From contig NJBH01000001.1 of assembly GCA_005223125.1 (NCBI GenBank), positions 109,935 to 173,934 on the forward strand: a stretch of DNA of 64,000 bases, in the 5' to 3' direction. The stretch is from Promethearchaeota archaeon Loki_b32 (lineage in GTDB: Archaea; Asgardarchaeota; Lokiarchaeia; Sigyniarchaeales; SOKP01). The number at the start of each line of letters is the position of its first letter. Within the stretch, counting starts at the first letter, position 1. The position numbers and the translations under genes are program-made. Under the pieces are notes generated by a model that was not told the DNA's origin, made no database searches, and saw only the letters and a list, made by a program, of their open reading frames with translations. Of the stretch, positions 27,006 to 35,861 are shown one piece after another.

Positions 27006-28538
27006 CTAAGTTCCAGCAATTCTTTTAGGATATTTTGTTTGAGCTTTTAAGTTTTCTCGTAACATTTTATTTACAAGGTCAAATCTTTTATCTCTAAAAT
27101 TTCGATCATACCAAAGATTATTTACTTCAAGTGGATCGTTTTTGCGGTCATAAATATCACCAAAATTATCTAAAGTATCATAAACTGTTAATTTAAAATC
27201 TTCTGTAACAAGATGTCTTATTCTAGCTTCGAGAGTGCCTACTTCCTCATCATTCTCTATTAATACACTATCTCTTACCTTCTGCTTAGGATTCATTAAA
27301 ATAGGAGAAATATCATAACCTTGCATATCTGGAGGGTGGTGTCTTTCTTTAATATCTAGAAGATTTAGAATTGTTTTAGGGTAATCAATTGAACTCACTA
27401 AAGAGTCAGATATTTCTCCCAGTTTTGTTAATTGAGGTACTTTCCATATCAATGGTAATTGTAAAACACCATTAAAAGGACATGGACCCTTAAATAGAAG
27501 CCCATGGTCACCCATTAAATCTCCATGATCACTCATAAAGATAACAATTGTATTCTTTGAATATCCCGATTTTTCCAATGAAGCTAAAATTTGACCTATA
27601 TTATAATCGACATATGCTATTGCCGCGTAAGTTAATGCTGTTATCTTGCGCACTTCTTCTTCTGTGGATTCACGGAGGAAGGCTTTTTTAAAAGGTGGAT
27701 TTTTTAAATGATAGCCCAAATACTCATGATTATACAAATTCTTTATATCATTAAAGTTAGCTGGAAGCTCAATATCTTCTGGTTTATATTGATCTCGATA
27801 TTTTGTAGGTGGATATAATGGATAATGTGGATCGGGAAATGAACAATGTAAATAAAAGGGTTTATTCCCATAATTTCCATTTGAATATCTTTCAAGGAAT
27901 GCTAAAGTTCTCTCAGCAACCCAAGTGGTGTTGTAAAAATCATCTGGTATTGGATCACAAAAAAGGCTAAATAGATTATCATAGTTCTTAACTCTTTGCT
28001 TCATATCTTCAGCAATTTCAGGAACTCTTTCTTCTAACCATTCTGTATAATGTCCCGCACACACGGTTCCATTTCCAGATATCACTTCAACTTCGTTATA
28101 GCCATAATAAGGTGACGGAAAATTATTTCTTACTGGATAACTATTATTTCTACTAAGAGACCAATCAGTCAAACTTTCTGCCGATCTACTCTTATGTTTA
28201 AATGGACCCAACCAGTATTGATGGTGTATTTTCCCCAAGGCCGCCGTATGCCATCCTCGTTTCCTAAGAGTTTGAATGATTGTAGGAATATCCTGTCGTA
28301 AATTTATTCCATTACTTCTAACACCATGAACATTGGGATAGACTCCTGTAATTAACGTTGCTCTATTTGGCATACAGATTGGATTAGTACAAAAATGATT
28401 TGTAAATCTGAGGCCCTCTTTAGCTAATCTATCAAGGTTAGGAGTTTTTACTGTTTGATTCCCTGCGCAATTCATATGATCCGCGCGCATTGCATCAGTT
28501 ATAATGAATAAGACATTTAATTTTTCACTCATAGCCAT
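27006..28538 (-). CDS. Type I sulfatase (formylglycine-dependent)
   Basis: 510 residues. The signature CMPNRATLITG (C55 onwards) gives CxPxR, where the Cys is converted to formylglycine. Metal and active-site motifs: ITDAMRADH near the N-terminus, SFPDPHYP in the middle and MSDHGDLMGDHGL. No signal peptide, so a cytoplasmic enzyme. It would hydrolyse sulfate esters brought in by the neighbouring GPH transporter. The maturase (anSME or FGE) is not in the window. Probable start ATG at 28532 or 28538. Confidence 0.88.
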   Translation of the reverse strand: MAMSEKLNVLFIITDAMRADHMNCAGNQTVKTPNLDRLAKEGLRFTNHFCTNPICMPNRATLITGVYPNVHGVRSNGINLRQDIPTIIQTLRKRGWHTAALGKIHHQYWLGPFKHKSRSAESLTDWSLSRNNSYPVRNNFPSPYYGYNEVEVISGNGTVCAGHYTEWLEERVPEIAEDMKQRVKNYDNLFSLFCDPIPDDFYNTTWVAERTLAFLERYSNGNYGNKPFYLHCSFPDPHYPLYPPTKYRDQYKPEDIELPANFNDIKNLYNHEYLGYHLKNPPFKKAFLRESTEEEVRKITALTYAAIAYVDYNIGQILASLEKSGYSKNTIVIFMSDHGDLMGDHGLLFKGPCPFNGVLQLPLIWKVPQLTKLGEISDSLVSSIDYPKTILNLLDIKERHHPPDMQGYDISPILMNPKQKVRDSVLIENDEEVGTLEARIRHLVTEDFKLTVYDTLDNFGDIYDRKNDPLEVNNLWYDRNFRDKRFDLVNKMLRENLKAQTKYPKRIAGT

Positions 28539-28653
28539 CAGAATTTAGTTTTTTATTTGAAAATTTATCTCTTTTATGGTATTTTAATAATATCAATACT
28601 ATAAAGATAAATATATAGATATTCGATTTTTTTTAATTAATGAAAATCTAACC

Positions 28654-29751
28654 TCAACATTGATTCTTCATAATGTGAATGTTTCTCTTTTCAAGTTCTT
28701 TCTTAAATTGCTCAAGATTTAAATCTGAACAACCCTCTGGTGGAAATACCCCCTGAGATTTGATATCTCCATTAAAAATCATTTGAGCTATAATAGACGC
28801 GGGTATTGAGGTTAATTTTGCCACTGGACCTAAAACAGTATAAGATAAATGAGCTTTTTTTTGATCTTTTATACCAATAACATCACTTCTGAAAGCGGAG
28901 ATTATTTCTCTTTCTTCAACTTTACCAGTAATAAGGGGAAAAATTCTTAGAAAAAATTTAACAATTAACTTCATAATTTTTACATGTTTAACTGGGATTA
29001 ATTTATCAAGGATTTTTGTTAGCAAAATATCTGATTCTGGTAAAACTCCACCCTTACAAATCGCTTCATTTGTTTCTATATATCGCGGGAGGGTTACAGG
29101 TTCAGGGTGACCAACATAGTATAAAGGGACTGAACCTAAAGGTGCAGGAAATTTTACAACCTCTCTATCAGTTAGAGCTCTGATATTTACCCATTTTCCA
29201 TTAATAAATTGTGGGACTTTTCCCATGGCAATATGAGCCCAATGGGCTAATTGTCCAAATCCAATTGTTTCACCAGTGTCCTCAAACCATAAAACTCTAA
29301 TAGAATCAACTTTATCCATTTGATCTGCTCCTAATTTTGCCATAATATTTGTTAGTCCTGCCGATGCTCCAGAATTAATTAGAAATGTTAAACCTTCACG
29401 CTCAACAATCTTATTTAAATTTAGAAATGTCAAAGTAGCATCATGATCATCGCATATATCAACATAATTTATTCCCGCTTGAATAGCTGCTTTTGGAATA
29501 TAATCACCAAACATAAAGTAAGGCCCAATATTATTAACCACTAATTTATGATTTTTAAGTACTTCCACTAAATTATTAAAATCCATGACGTCTAATTTCT
29601 GAAATGATGCTCTGCTTCCAAGTTTTTGAGCAAGATGATTTCCTTCTTGTTCTCTAATATCTGCTAAAGTAACATCAAAACCACTATTTACAAGATCTAA
29701 AGCGATATATCTGCCAATCTCTCCACATGCACCTAAAATAATAATACTCAT
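28654..29751 (-). CDS. Saccharopine dehydrogenase-like NAD(P) oxidoreductase
   Basis: 365 residues. The Rossmann start IIILGACGEIGRYIALDL and the VVNNIGPYFMFGDYIPKAAIQAGINYVDICDD segment are those of the saccharopine dehydrogenase NADP-binding family. The C-terminal part is shorter than in lysine-pathway enzymes, and the family includes lipid- and carotenoid-related reductases, so the substrate is open. Same strand as the sulfatase, with about 115 bases between. Confidence 0.78.
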   Translation of the reverse strand: MSIIILGACGEIGRYIALDLVNSGFDVTLADIREQEGNHLAQKLGSRASFQKLDVMDFNNLVEVLKNHKLVVNNIGPYFMFGDYIPKAAIQAGINYVDICDDHDATLTFLNLNKIVEREGLTFLINSGASAGLTNIMAKLGADQMDKVDSIRVLWFEDTGETIGFGQLAHWAHIAMGKVPQFINGKWVNIRALTDREVVKFPAPLGSVPLYYVGHPEPVTLPRYIETNEAICKGGVLPESDILLTKILDKLIPVKHVKIMKLIVKFFLRIFPLITGKVEEREIISAFRSDVIGIKDQKKAHLSYTVLGPVAKLTSIPASIIAQMIFNGDIKSQGVFPPEGCSDLNLEQFKKELEKRNIHIMKNQC

Positions 29752-29924
29752 TTATACTCCTTTTTTTTCATTTTGTTAATTTTTATTGAATATTCTACCT
29801 TGTTTTTTTAAAAGCACAATTACAAATAAAGACCATAATAAATCATTGGGTATTCAAAAGTTACCATTAATCATCAAATAATATAATTTTACTGTTAAAA
29901 ATAAAAAAATAATATATAAAAGGA

Positions 29925-30491
29925 TTAAGATTTAAGTTTCTTGAGTAAATAAACAAAATTCTTGCCTAAATTTTTAAATGTGTTGATTCCTTCTTCATCG
30001 TCCAATACTTCTCCGGGATTTCTTCCAATGCCCAAATTCCAATAACTAGAGCCTACTACGAACATTTGCTTAATCAAAAAGAAGTAGTTTATGCTGGAGA
30101 ATACATGATTTGCACCAGCTCTCCTAACTGCTACAACAGCAGCACCAATCTTATGTTTTAAATGACCTCCAGTTGCATATCCGGCTCGTTCAATTAAAGC
30201 TTTTGTACTTGTTGATAAATCAGAAAAGTAAGTTGGAGATCCTATAATTATCCCATCAGATTCTAGCATTTTTTCAATGTACTCATTCATATTATCTCCT
30301 TCAATAGTACATCTTTGGTCATCATTGTCAATGCATTGATAACAAGCAGTACAACCCTGTAATCTTTTATTACCAATCCAAATTATTTCGCAATCAATCC
30401 CTTCAGCTTTCAATTCTTCCATAACAGTATTTAAGCAATGAAATGTATTTCCTTCTTTTCTTGGACTTCCATTAAATAATACAACCTTCAT
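29925..30491 (-). CDS. NADPH-dependent FMN reductase/flavodoxin-like protein
   Basis: The start is set at the ATG at 30491 (MKVVLFNGSP) rather than the upstream codon in the track. FNGSPRKEGNT is the FMN phosphate loop; GCTACYQCIDNDDQRC holds the cysteine set of iron-sulfur flavoproteins; GSPTYFSDLS is the second flavin loop. Similar in type to the protein at 19393-19962 but not close in sequence. It may serve the dehydrogenase upstream in an anaerobic redox step (inference). Confidence 0.84.
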   Translation of the reverse strand: MKVVLFNGSPRKEGNTFHCLNTVMEELKAEGIDCEIIWIGNKRLQGCTACYQCIDNDDQRCTIEGDNMNEYIEKMLESDGIIIGSPTYFSDLSTSTKALIERAGYATGGHLKHKIGAAVVAVRRAGANHVFSSINYFFLIKQMFVVGSSYWNLGIGRNPGEVLDDEEGINTFKNLGKNFVYLLKKLKS

Positions 30492-30576
30492 TAATATTGA
30501 CCTCAAAAATTATAATTGTTGAATTATTTTTCAATAATTATTACAACGCTTTTAATTTTTATAAAAAATAACATAA

Positions 30577-31032
30577 GATATAAGGGGATATTTATTTTGG
30601 CTTGGTTTTATTTTAGGTTTATGTTGGGAACTTCCATTATCAATAGCAAACGAGATTAGTAATTTTCCTCCTGCAAGATTTATAATTCCAACTCCGTTAC
30701 CATCTCCAATTTCAACTATAATAATAACTCATAGTTTATGGGATGGAGGTTTATTCCTATTGGGAATTTGGTTTGTAACTTTAATATGTAAAAAACCAAT
30801 TTTTGAGAAATTTAAAGCGTGTGAATTAACTGTATTGATTATTTATGGTCAATTATCTGAATTGATTGTAGAATTAACAAGTACCTTTAGTAATGCTTGG
30901 GAATACATTGAATATTGGTGGAATCCTACATTATTTTTGTTTAATGGCCATAATATTACACTTATGCCTCAATTGATCTGGCTAGCAGCCCCAATTGTTT
31001 TTTATTTTATTGCGCTTAGGTTGAAATTCTAA
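30577..31032 (+). pseudogene. Membrane protein ORF without a usable start
   Basis: The track starts at a TTG at 30760, but the same frame is open back to 30577 and clearly coding: GYLFWLGFILGLCWELPLS, then PPARFIIPTPLPSP and HSLWDGGLFLLGIWF. No ATG, GTG or TTG lies near that beginning, so the N-terminus seems lost, or a rare start is used. Three to four hydrophobic helices. Family not recognised. Confidence 0.5.
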
Positions 31033-31121
31033 TTTTTCAAAAAAGAATTATAGAATTTTACCATAACTATTTTAGAGTTAATTTTTTATTTTTTCATAAA
31101 ATAAAGAAATGAAACCATTCC

Positions 31122-32369
31122 ATGGACCCTAATATACCGAATCGTCCTGAATTACTTGCTCCCTGTCAAGATTGGGACTCTTTAAAAATTATAAGTGGAA
31201 TACCAAACGCTATATATTTCGGAGTTGAGAAATATAATATGCGTGCCAAGGCTAAAAACTTTAAGAGAAAAGATTTAAAGAAAATTGTTGAATTTTGCCA
31301 TAACCAAAATCCACCTATGAATGTTTATTTAACAACAAATATCCTGGTTTATGATTCAGAATTACAGGATTTAGAGAACTTAATTTCAGAAGCAAAAGAA
31401 TCGGATATTGACACAATTATTGCCCATGATCTCGCGACAATTCGAATAGCTAAACGTAATAATATGAAATTTCATATTTCAACACAAGCCAATGTTTCAA
31501 ATATTGAAGCTGCTAAATTTTACGAGGAATTAGGGGCTGAAAGGATTATTTTAGCAAGAGAACTGTCATTAAAACAAATTAAACTCATTAAACATTTACT
31601 TTCAAAAACTAAAATCGAATGTTTTGTACATGGTTCAATGTGCACATCAATTTCAGGAAGATGCTACTTTTCAGCTACTATCTGTGATTCTGAAGAATAT
31701 TCTGCAAATCGAGGAAATTGTATTCAACCTTGTCGAAGGGAGTGGAGAGTTATTGATGATGAGAAAAATGAATTTATCTATAACGGACAAATGTTTTTAA
31801 ATGCAAAAGATCTTTGCATGATTGAATACATACCAGAGCTTATTGATGCAAATATCGATGCCTTTAAAATTGAAGGCCGAATGAAAGACCCCTTTTATAT
31901 AAAAACAGTTACGGAATGTTATCGAGAAGCAATAGATAGTTTTTTTAATGGTACATATAAAAAAGAAAAAATTGTGAACTGGCTAAAAAGATTATCAATA
32001 GTATATAATCGAGGATTTCACACAGGTTTTTATTTTCAAAGACCAACTATCGAAGATATTGAATTAGAAAAGAGAGGTAATGTGTCTCAATACAAAAAAA
32101 AATATTTAGGAAAAATCCTTTCCTATGATGGAAATAGCAAATCTGCTAATGTTTTATTAGAAAGCTTAGAATTTCCTTTAAAAGTTGGCGATGAAATTAT
32201 CATAATGGGACCTAATACTTATACTGTTGAAACTATAAAAAAGATGATTTATAAAGGAGAGAAGATAAAAAGTATATCTAGAAAGAGATATAGCGATCCT
32301 GTAAGAATAAATCTTCGTATAAATAAAGAAGTTGAAATTAACGATAAAATTTATATCATAAAAAAATGA
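31122..32369 (+). CDS. Peptidase U32-family protein
   Basis: 415 residues. RPELLAPCQDWDSLK near the start, HISTQANVSN, and the family signature FVHGSMCTSISGRCYFS followed by GNCIQPCRREW; later LNAKDLCMIEYIPEL and FKIEGRMKDPFYI. All belong to U32 proteins, whose tested bacterial members include tRNA/rRNA hydroxylation factors (TrhP, RlhA) rather than true proteases. The cysteines probably bind an Fe-S cluster. It is followed by pcm. Confidence 0.88.
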   Translation: MDPNIPNRPELLAPCQDWDSLKIISGIPNAIYFGVEKYNMRAKAKNFKRKDLKKIVEFCHNQNPPMNVYLTTNILVYDSELQDLENLISEAKESDIDTIIAHDLATIRIAKRNNMKFHISTQANVSNIEAAKFYEELGAERIILARELSLKQIKLIKHLLSKTKIECFVHGSMCTSISGRCYFSATICDSEEYSANRGNCIQPCRREWRVIDDEKNEFIYNGQMFLNAKDLCMIEYIPELIDANIDAFKIEGRMKDPFYIKTVTECYREAIDSFFNGTYKKEKIVNWLKRLSIVYNRGFHTGFYFQRPTIEDIELEKRGNVSQYKKKYLGKILSYDGNSKSANVLLESLEFPLKVGDEIIIMGPNTYTVETIKKMIYKGEKIKSISRKRYSDPVRINLRINKEVEINDKIYIIKK

Positions 32370-32421
32370 TTTTTATCTGAAAGATCTCTCCAAACATAGC
32401 ATTATAGTTTCAATTTTAAAA

Positions 32422-33096
32422 ATGAACTTTGAAGAAAAGAGAAAGCGACTGGTTGAAAGCCTCAAAGATAGAGGAATTTTAACGAAACCAGAAGTAATCA
32501 AAGCAATGTTAATCGTACCAAGACATAAATTCGTACTAAAAGATGCTGAATCAAGCGCTTATATGGATTCACCCCTTTCGATTGGACTAGGACAAACCAT
32601 TAGTGCCCCTCATATGAATGCTATGATGTGTGAGTATCTGGAATTGTCGGAGGGGGATAAAGTTTTAGAAATTGGAACTGGTTCAGGATATCATGCCGCA
32701 TTATGTGCCGAATTAGTTGCGCCAGAAAATTCGGAAAATCCTGGTCATGTAATCACAATAGAACGTCATGAAGAATTAGTAAAAAATGCAAGAGAGAGTC
32801 TAAAGGAAACCGGATATGAACACAAGGTTACAGTTATCCATGGAGATGGTACATTAGGATATCCAAAAGAAGCTCCTTTTGATAAAATTCTAGTTACAGC
32901 AGCGTCACCTTCAAAAATTCCTGTTCCATTGCGAGACCAGTTAAAAGAGGGAGGAATTCTTTGTATTCCAACAGGATCTAAAAGTTTTGCTCAAAATTTA
33001 TATGTAATAAGAAAACAGGGAGAAAATTTTGATACTAAGAAAATAACAGGGGTGAGATTTGTTCCGTTAATAGGTCGTTGGGGCTTTGATGAATAA
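32422..33096 (+). CDS. pcm: Protein-L-isoaspartate O-methyltransferase
   Basis: 224 residues, full length. VPRHKFV, then LGQTISAPHMNAMM (PCMT substrate region), the SAM motif VLEIGTGSGYHAAL, and FDKILVTAASPSKIPVPL. These are diagnostic of PCMT, which methylates isoaspartyl residues for repair of aged proteins. Same strand as the U32 gene, 52 bases downstream, so probably co-transcribed. Confidence 0.93.
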   Translation: MNFEEKRKRLVESLKDRGILTKPEVIKAMLIVPRHKFVLKDAESSAYMDSPLSIGLGQTISAPHMNAMMCEYLELSEGDKVLEIGTGSGYHAALCAELVAPENSENPGHVITIERHEELVKNARESLKETGYEHKVTVIHGDGTLGYPKEAPFDKILVTAASPSKIPVPLRDQLKEGGILCIPTGSKSFAQNLYVIRKQGENFDTKKITGVRFVPLIGRWGFDE

Positions 33097-33146
33097 GTAA
33101 ATTAATTTAATATAATTCTAATATAAATAATTCTGTAAAAATCTTA

Positions 33147-35042
33147 TTATATTTTCTCAAGGTTTTGATAAGTTTTCCAAGGCATACCTACATTTTTATT
33201 ATACTTGATAAGAATTTCATTTAACCTAAGAAGTAGCAATTCTGGCTTGTAAAGCCACGCTTTGAAGTGGTTAAAACTAATACATCTTATTCTTTTAATG
33301 TCAAAATTTTGTTTAAATAAAAGCCCATAAAAACATATCTGAGGTAATGAATGAAAGAACCTCCGCTTTAATGTTCCCCTACTTGTCAATACACTTGGTT
33401 TATAATCTGCTATTACTATGTTATTTTTCCATAATAATAAAATATCTGGGTGCCCAGTTAGATATAATTTTTTACTAATTGGTTTCCATATAGGAATCTC
33501 AATTCCAGCACAATTCTTGTAATTTTGAACTATTTTAATCGTGATGGATTCATGAGTAGGTAATAAACTGTATGCAGATAAATCATTGTTTTTATAAAGA
33601 TTTGGTTGAGCATAAATCATCAAATCGTATAATATCTTGTAGATCTCTTCATTTTCCTTTAATTTTTTTTTATGGCAAGATTTATAGAATACTTCTTTTA
33701 TTAAACCAAGAGCTTTCAACTTTCTTACAATTTGTTCCCTATCTTTATATTTAATTCCCTTTATTCTAAACTTCGAAATTCTAGGTTGTATATCATAATT
33801 TTTAAAAACTTTCTGTGAAGGTCCCACAGTCGTGATTTTTGTCAAATAAGAAGTTAATTTAGGAAATTTAATTAATAGTTTTAAACAATTCTTTGAAAGG
33901 ATAGGATCTGGGTGTTGGCTTATTGGGTGTACTACTTTATATCTTTTTAAGCGTCGATATTCGTCAATTGCATCTAAACCTATTTCTAAATTTGCTTCCG
34001 ATAAGTTTTGTACAACTGCTTCTTCCATCTTATCCACAGTCGCTTTAGAAAATACAGATTTTCTGGCAAATGATGTATACAAAAAATCTTTGCTTAATAA
34101 TATCAATCTGCTTAATTTGCTATAATTAATATATTCATTAAACTCATTAGAAAATGCAGATTGTAAAATTTCAATTAATTCTATCTCTGGCTGATTTGGA
34201 GCAATTTCCTCTATTTTAAATCCTTTTAAAATGTTATACTCCTCTAAGGAATCTAGACTTCTCTCTTGATTAATACCTGATAGGTTTTTTTCAATAAATT
34301 CTTTTATTTTATTAATAGAATATCGAGTAAACTTTCCTTTTCTTTCTAAAGCTTTATTAATGAAACGTCTACTGGTAATCATTTCACTTAAACTAGCAAT
34401 TGAAATTGGCTTTTTTAACTCATTTGACAGTGTTTCTTGTAAAATCATAACTAAATCAATTTCTGCTTGATTTAGAGCTCTAGAGTTAAGTTTATAACCT
34501 TTAATAATTCTATAATCGTTTATCGCATTCAGAGCTCTTTTTTGGTCATCTCCGGTTAATTTTTCTTTACTTGCCTCTTCCATTTTATCAGTTGTAAATT
34601 TTTTAAAAGTATATTCTTTTCTTAACGCTTTAGATATAGTATCTTTACTTGATATCATCCTCGATAAATTAGAGAGGGGAATAAACTCTCCTAAATTGTT
34701 TGAAAATATTTCATGTAAGCTTTCAATTAAATCTATTTCTGCTTGGTTAGGGGCATCTCCTTTTGTTTTGTAACCTTTAACAATTTTATATTCGTTAATA
34801 GCAATCAAAGCTTTCTTTAAATTATTATTTGATAAGTTTTCCCTAAGCACCTTTTCAATTTTATCAATAGTAAATTTACTAAAAGCTTGTTTTTCTCTTA
34901 AACATCTAGTAATCAAATCTTTGCTTGCTATTATTTCAGATAACAAAGAAAGAGATATTTCTCTTCCCATTTCGTTTGAAAAACCTTTTTGTAAGACTTC
35001 TATTAAATATGATTCTGGGGGGATTGTTTGCTTAAATTTCAT
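33147..35042 (-). CDS. Four HTH-like repeats plus PD-(D/E)XK nuclease domain
   Basis: 631 residues. Residues about 7-92, 98-184, 190-276 and 282-370 are repeats of about 91 residues, each with L(S)xLSxxI-SKDxIxxxLxxxxxFSKxTIDKIE, a helix-turn-helix-like pattern, and joined by PNQAEIDLIE. From about 385 a second part ends in a nuclease core: GHPDILLLW (D533), VIADYK (D546, K548) and QICFYG (Q568), the D...(D/E)xK...Q order of RecB/Cas4-like enzymes. It probably cuts DNA at sites held by the repeats (inference). No known family name; no neighbours of a defence system. Confidence 0.7.
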   Translation of the reverse strand: MKFKQTIPPESYLIEVLQKGFSNEMGREISLSLLSEIIASKDLITRCLREKQAFSKFTIDKIEKVLRENLSNNNLKKALIAINEYKIVKGYKTKGDAPNQAEIDLIESLHEIFSNNLGEFIPLSNLSRMISSKDTISKALRKEYTFKKFTTDKMEEASKEKLTGDDQKRALNAINDYRIIKGYKLNSRALNQAEIDLVMILQETLSNELKKPISIASLSEMITSRRFINKALERKGKFTRYSINKIKEFIEKNLSGINQERSLDSLEEYNILKGFKIEEIAPNQPEIELIEILQSAFSNEFNEYINYSKLSRLILLSKDFLYTSFARKSVFSKATVDKMEEAVVQNLSEANLEIGLDAIDEYRRLKRYKVVHPISQHPDPILSKNCLKLLIKFPKLTSYLTKITTVGPSQKVFKNYDIQPRISKFRIKGIKYKDREQIVRKLKALGLIKEVFYKSCHKKKLKENEEIYKILYDLMIYAQPNLYKNNDLSAYSLLPTHESITIKIVQNYKNCAGIEIPIWKPISKKLYLTGHPDILLLWKNNIVIADYKPSVLTSRGTLKRRFFHSLPQICFYGLLFKQNFDIKRIRCISFNHFKAWLYKPELLLLRLNEILIKYNKNVGMPWKTYQNLEKI

Positions 35043-35277
35043 TTCCTTTATTAGGTAGGTGAAGAATTCATAATAATATAAATAGAATGTGAGCTCTAGT
35101 TTTTCTATCTATTATTTTTTAACAAATTAAAAATAATAAAATCTCAGAACATATCATGAATGCAAATCTGTAATAAGTTTTTATTTAACATATAAAAAGA
35201 AACTAGTTTCTATATTTATCTATAATTGGAAAGTATGGTTTTGAATCCTAGAATTATAAATTGATTTATAGTTTGAT

Positions 35278-35418
35278 TTAACTGTACTTTCCCTTCTTAT
35301 ATTTATCTTTTAGCCTTTTTCTGATCATTCTTACATAATCCGATCTATCAATGCACGCTTGAAGATTTTCATCACAGCAATTCCAACTACGACATTCCGT
35401 ATTATTAGAATTTCTCAT
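35278..35418 (-). CDS. 46-residue cysteine-containing small protein
   Basis: Below the ORF-track limit. ATG at 35418, stop at 35278. It begins MRNSNNTECRSWNCCDENLQ; cysteines at 9, 14, 15 and 22 could hold a zinc. The basic C-terminal part reads RMIRKRLKDKYKKGKYS. The composition is not random and it sits in an otherwise gene-free 800-base region. Unknown family; a nucleic-acid-binding role is only a guess. Confidence 0.42.
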   Translation of the reverse strand: MRNSNNTECRSWNCCDENLQACIDRSDYVRMIRKRLKDKYKKGKYS

Positions 35419-35586
35419 AATAAATCTTGTATTAATCATACATCTAATTAGGATTCAATAATTAAAAGAGAAAATGAATATAAGAAAGTAAGGGTTATGA
35501 CTATAAAATGAATTAGATAATTTCTTTAAATTCTATAATGATAGAAAGAAAAAGAATTATAATACCTGAGTTCTAACACTAAATAT

Positions 35587-35730
35587 CTATTTTTGAAATT
35601 TTTTTTTTAGTTTTTCTTCTAATAACTTTTTTCGAACGGTTTTGACGTGATTATTCTTTTCAATATTATGTTTCAATGATTTCTTATTGTAAGTCCAGCC
35701 ATTCCGTTTACCATTTCCGTTTACTCCCAT
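35587..35730 (-). CDS. 47-residue basic small protein
   Basis: Not in the ORF track. ATG at 35730, stop at 35587. It begins MGVNGNGKRNGWTYNKKSLK, and the C-terminal part reads VRKKLLEEKLKKKFQK, loosely like the end of the protein just downstream (IRKRLKDKYKKGK). Strongly basic and without cysteine. No clear ribosome binding site. Real expression is uncertain. Confidence 0.38.
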   Translation of the reverse strand: MGVNGNGKRNGWTYNKKSLKHNIEKNNHVKTVRKKLLEEKLKKKFQK

Positions 35731-35861
35731 AAGTGTCAAAACCAATGCAAATTTTATGTTTTATAGTTGTTATTAGACCCTTTATATATATAAAACTAAT
35801 TAAAATCGACAAAATTCTTACGTGCTTCTACAGATTTGTAAGAAATACAAAGGTTTATATA

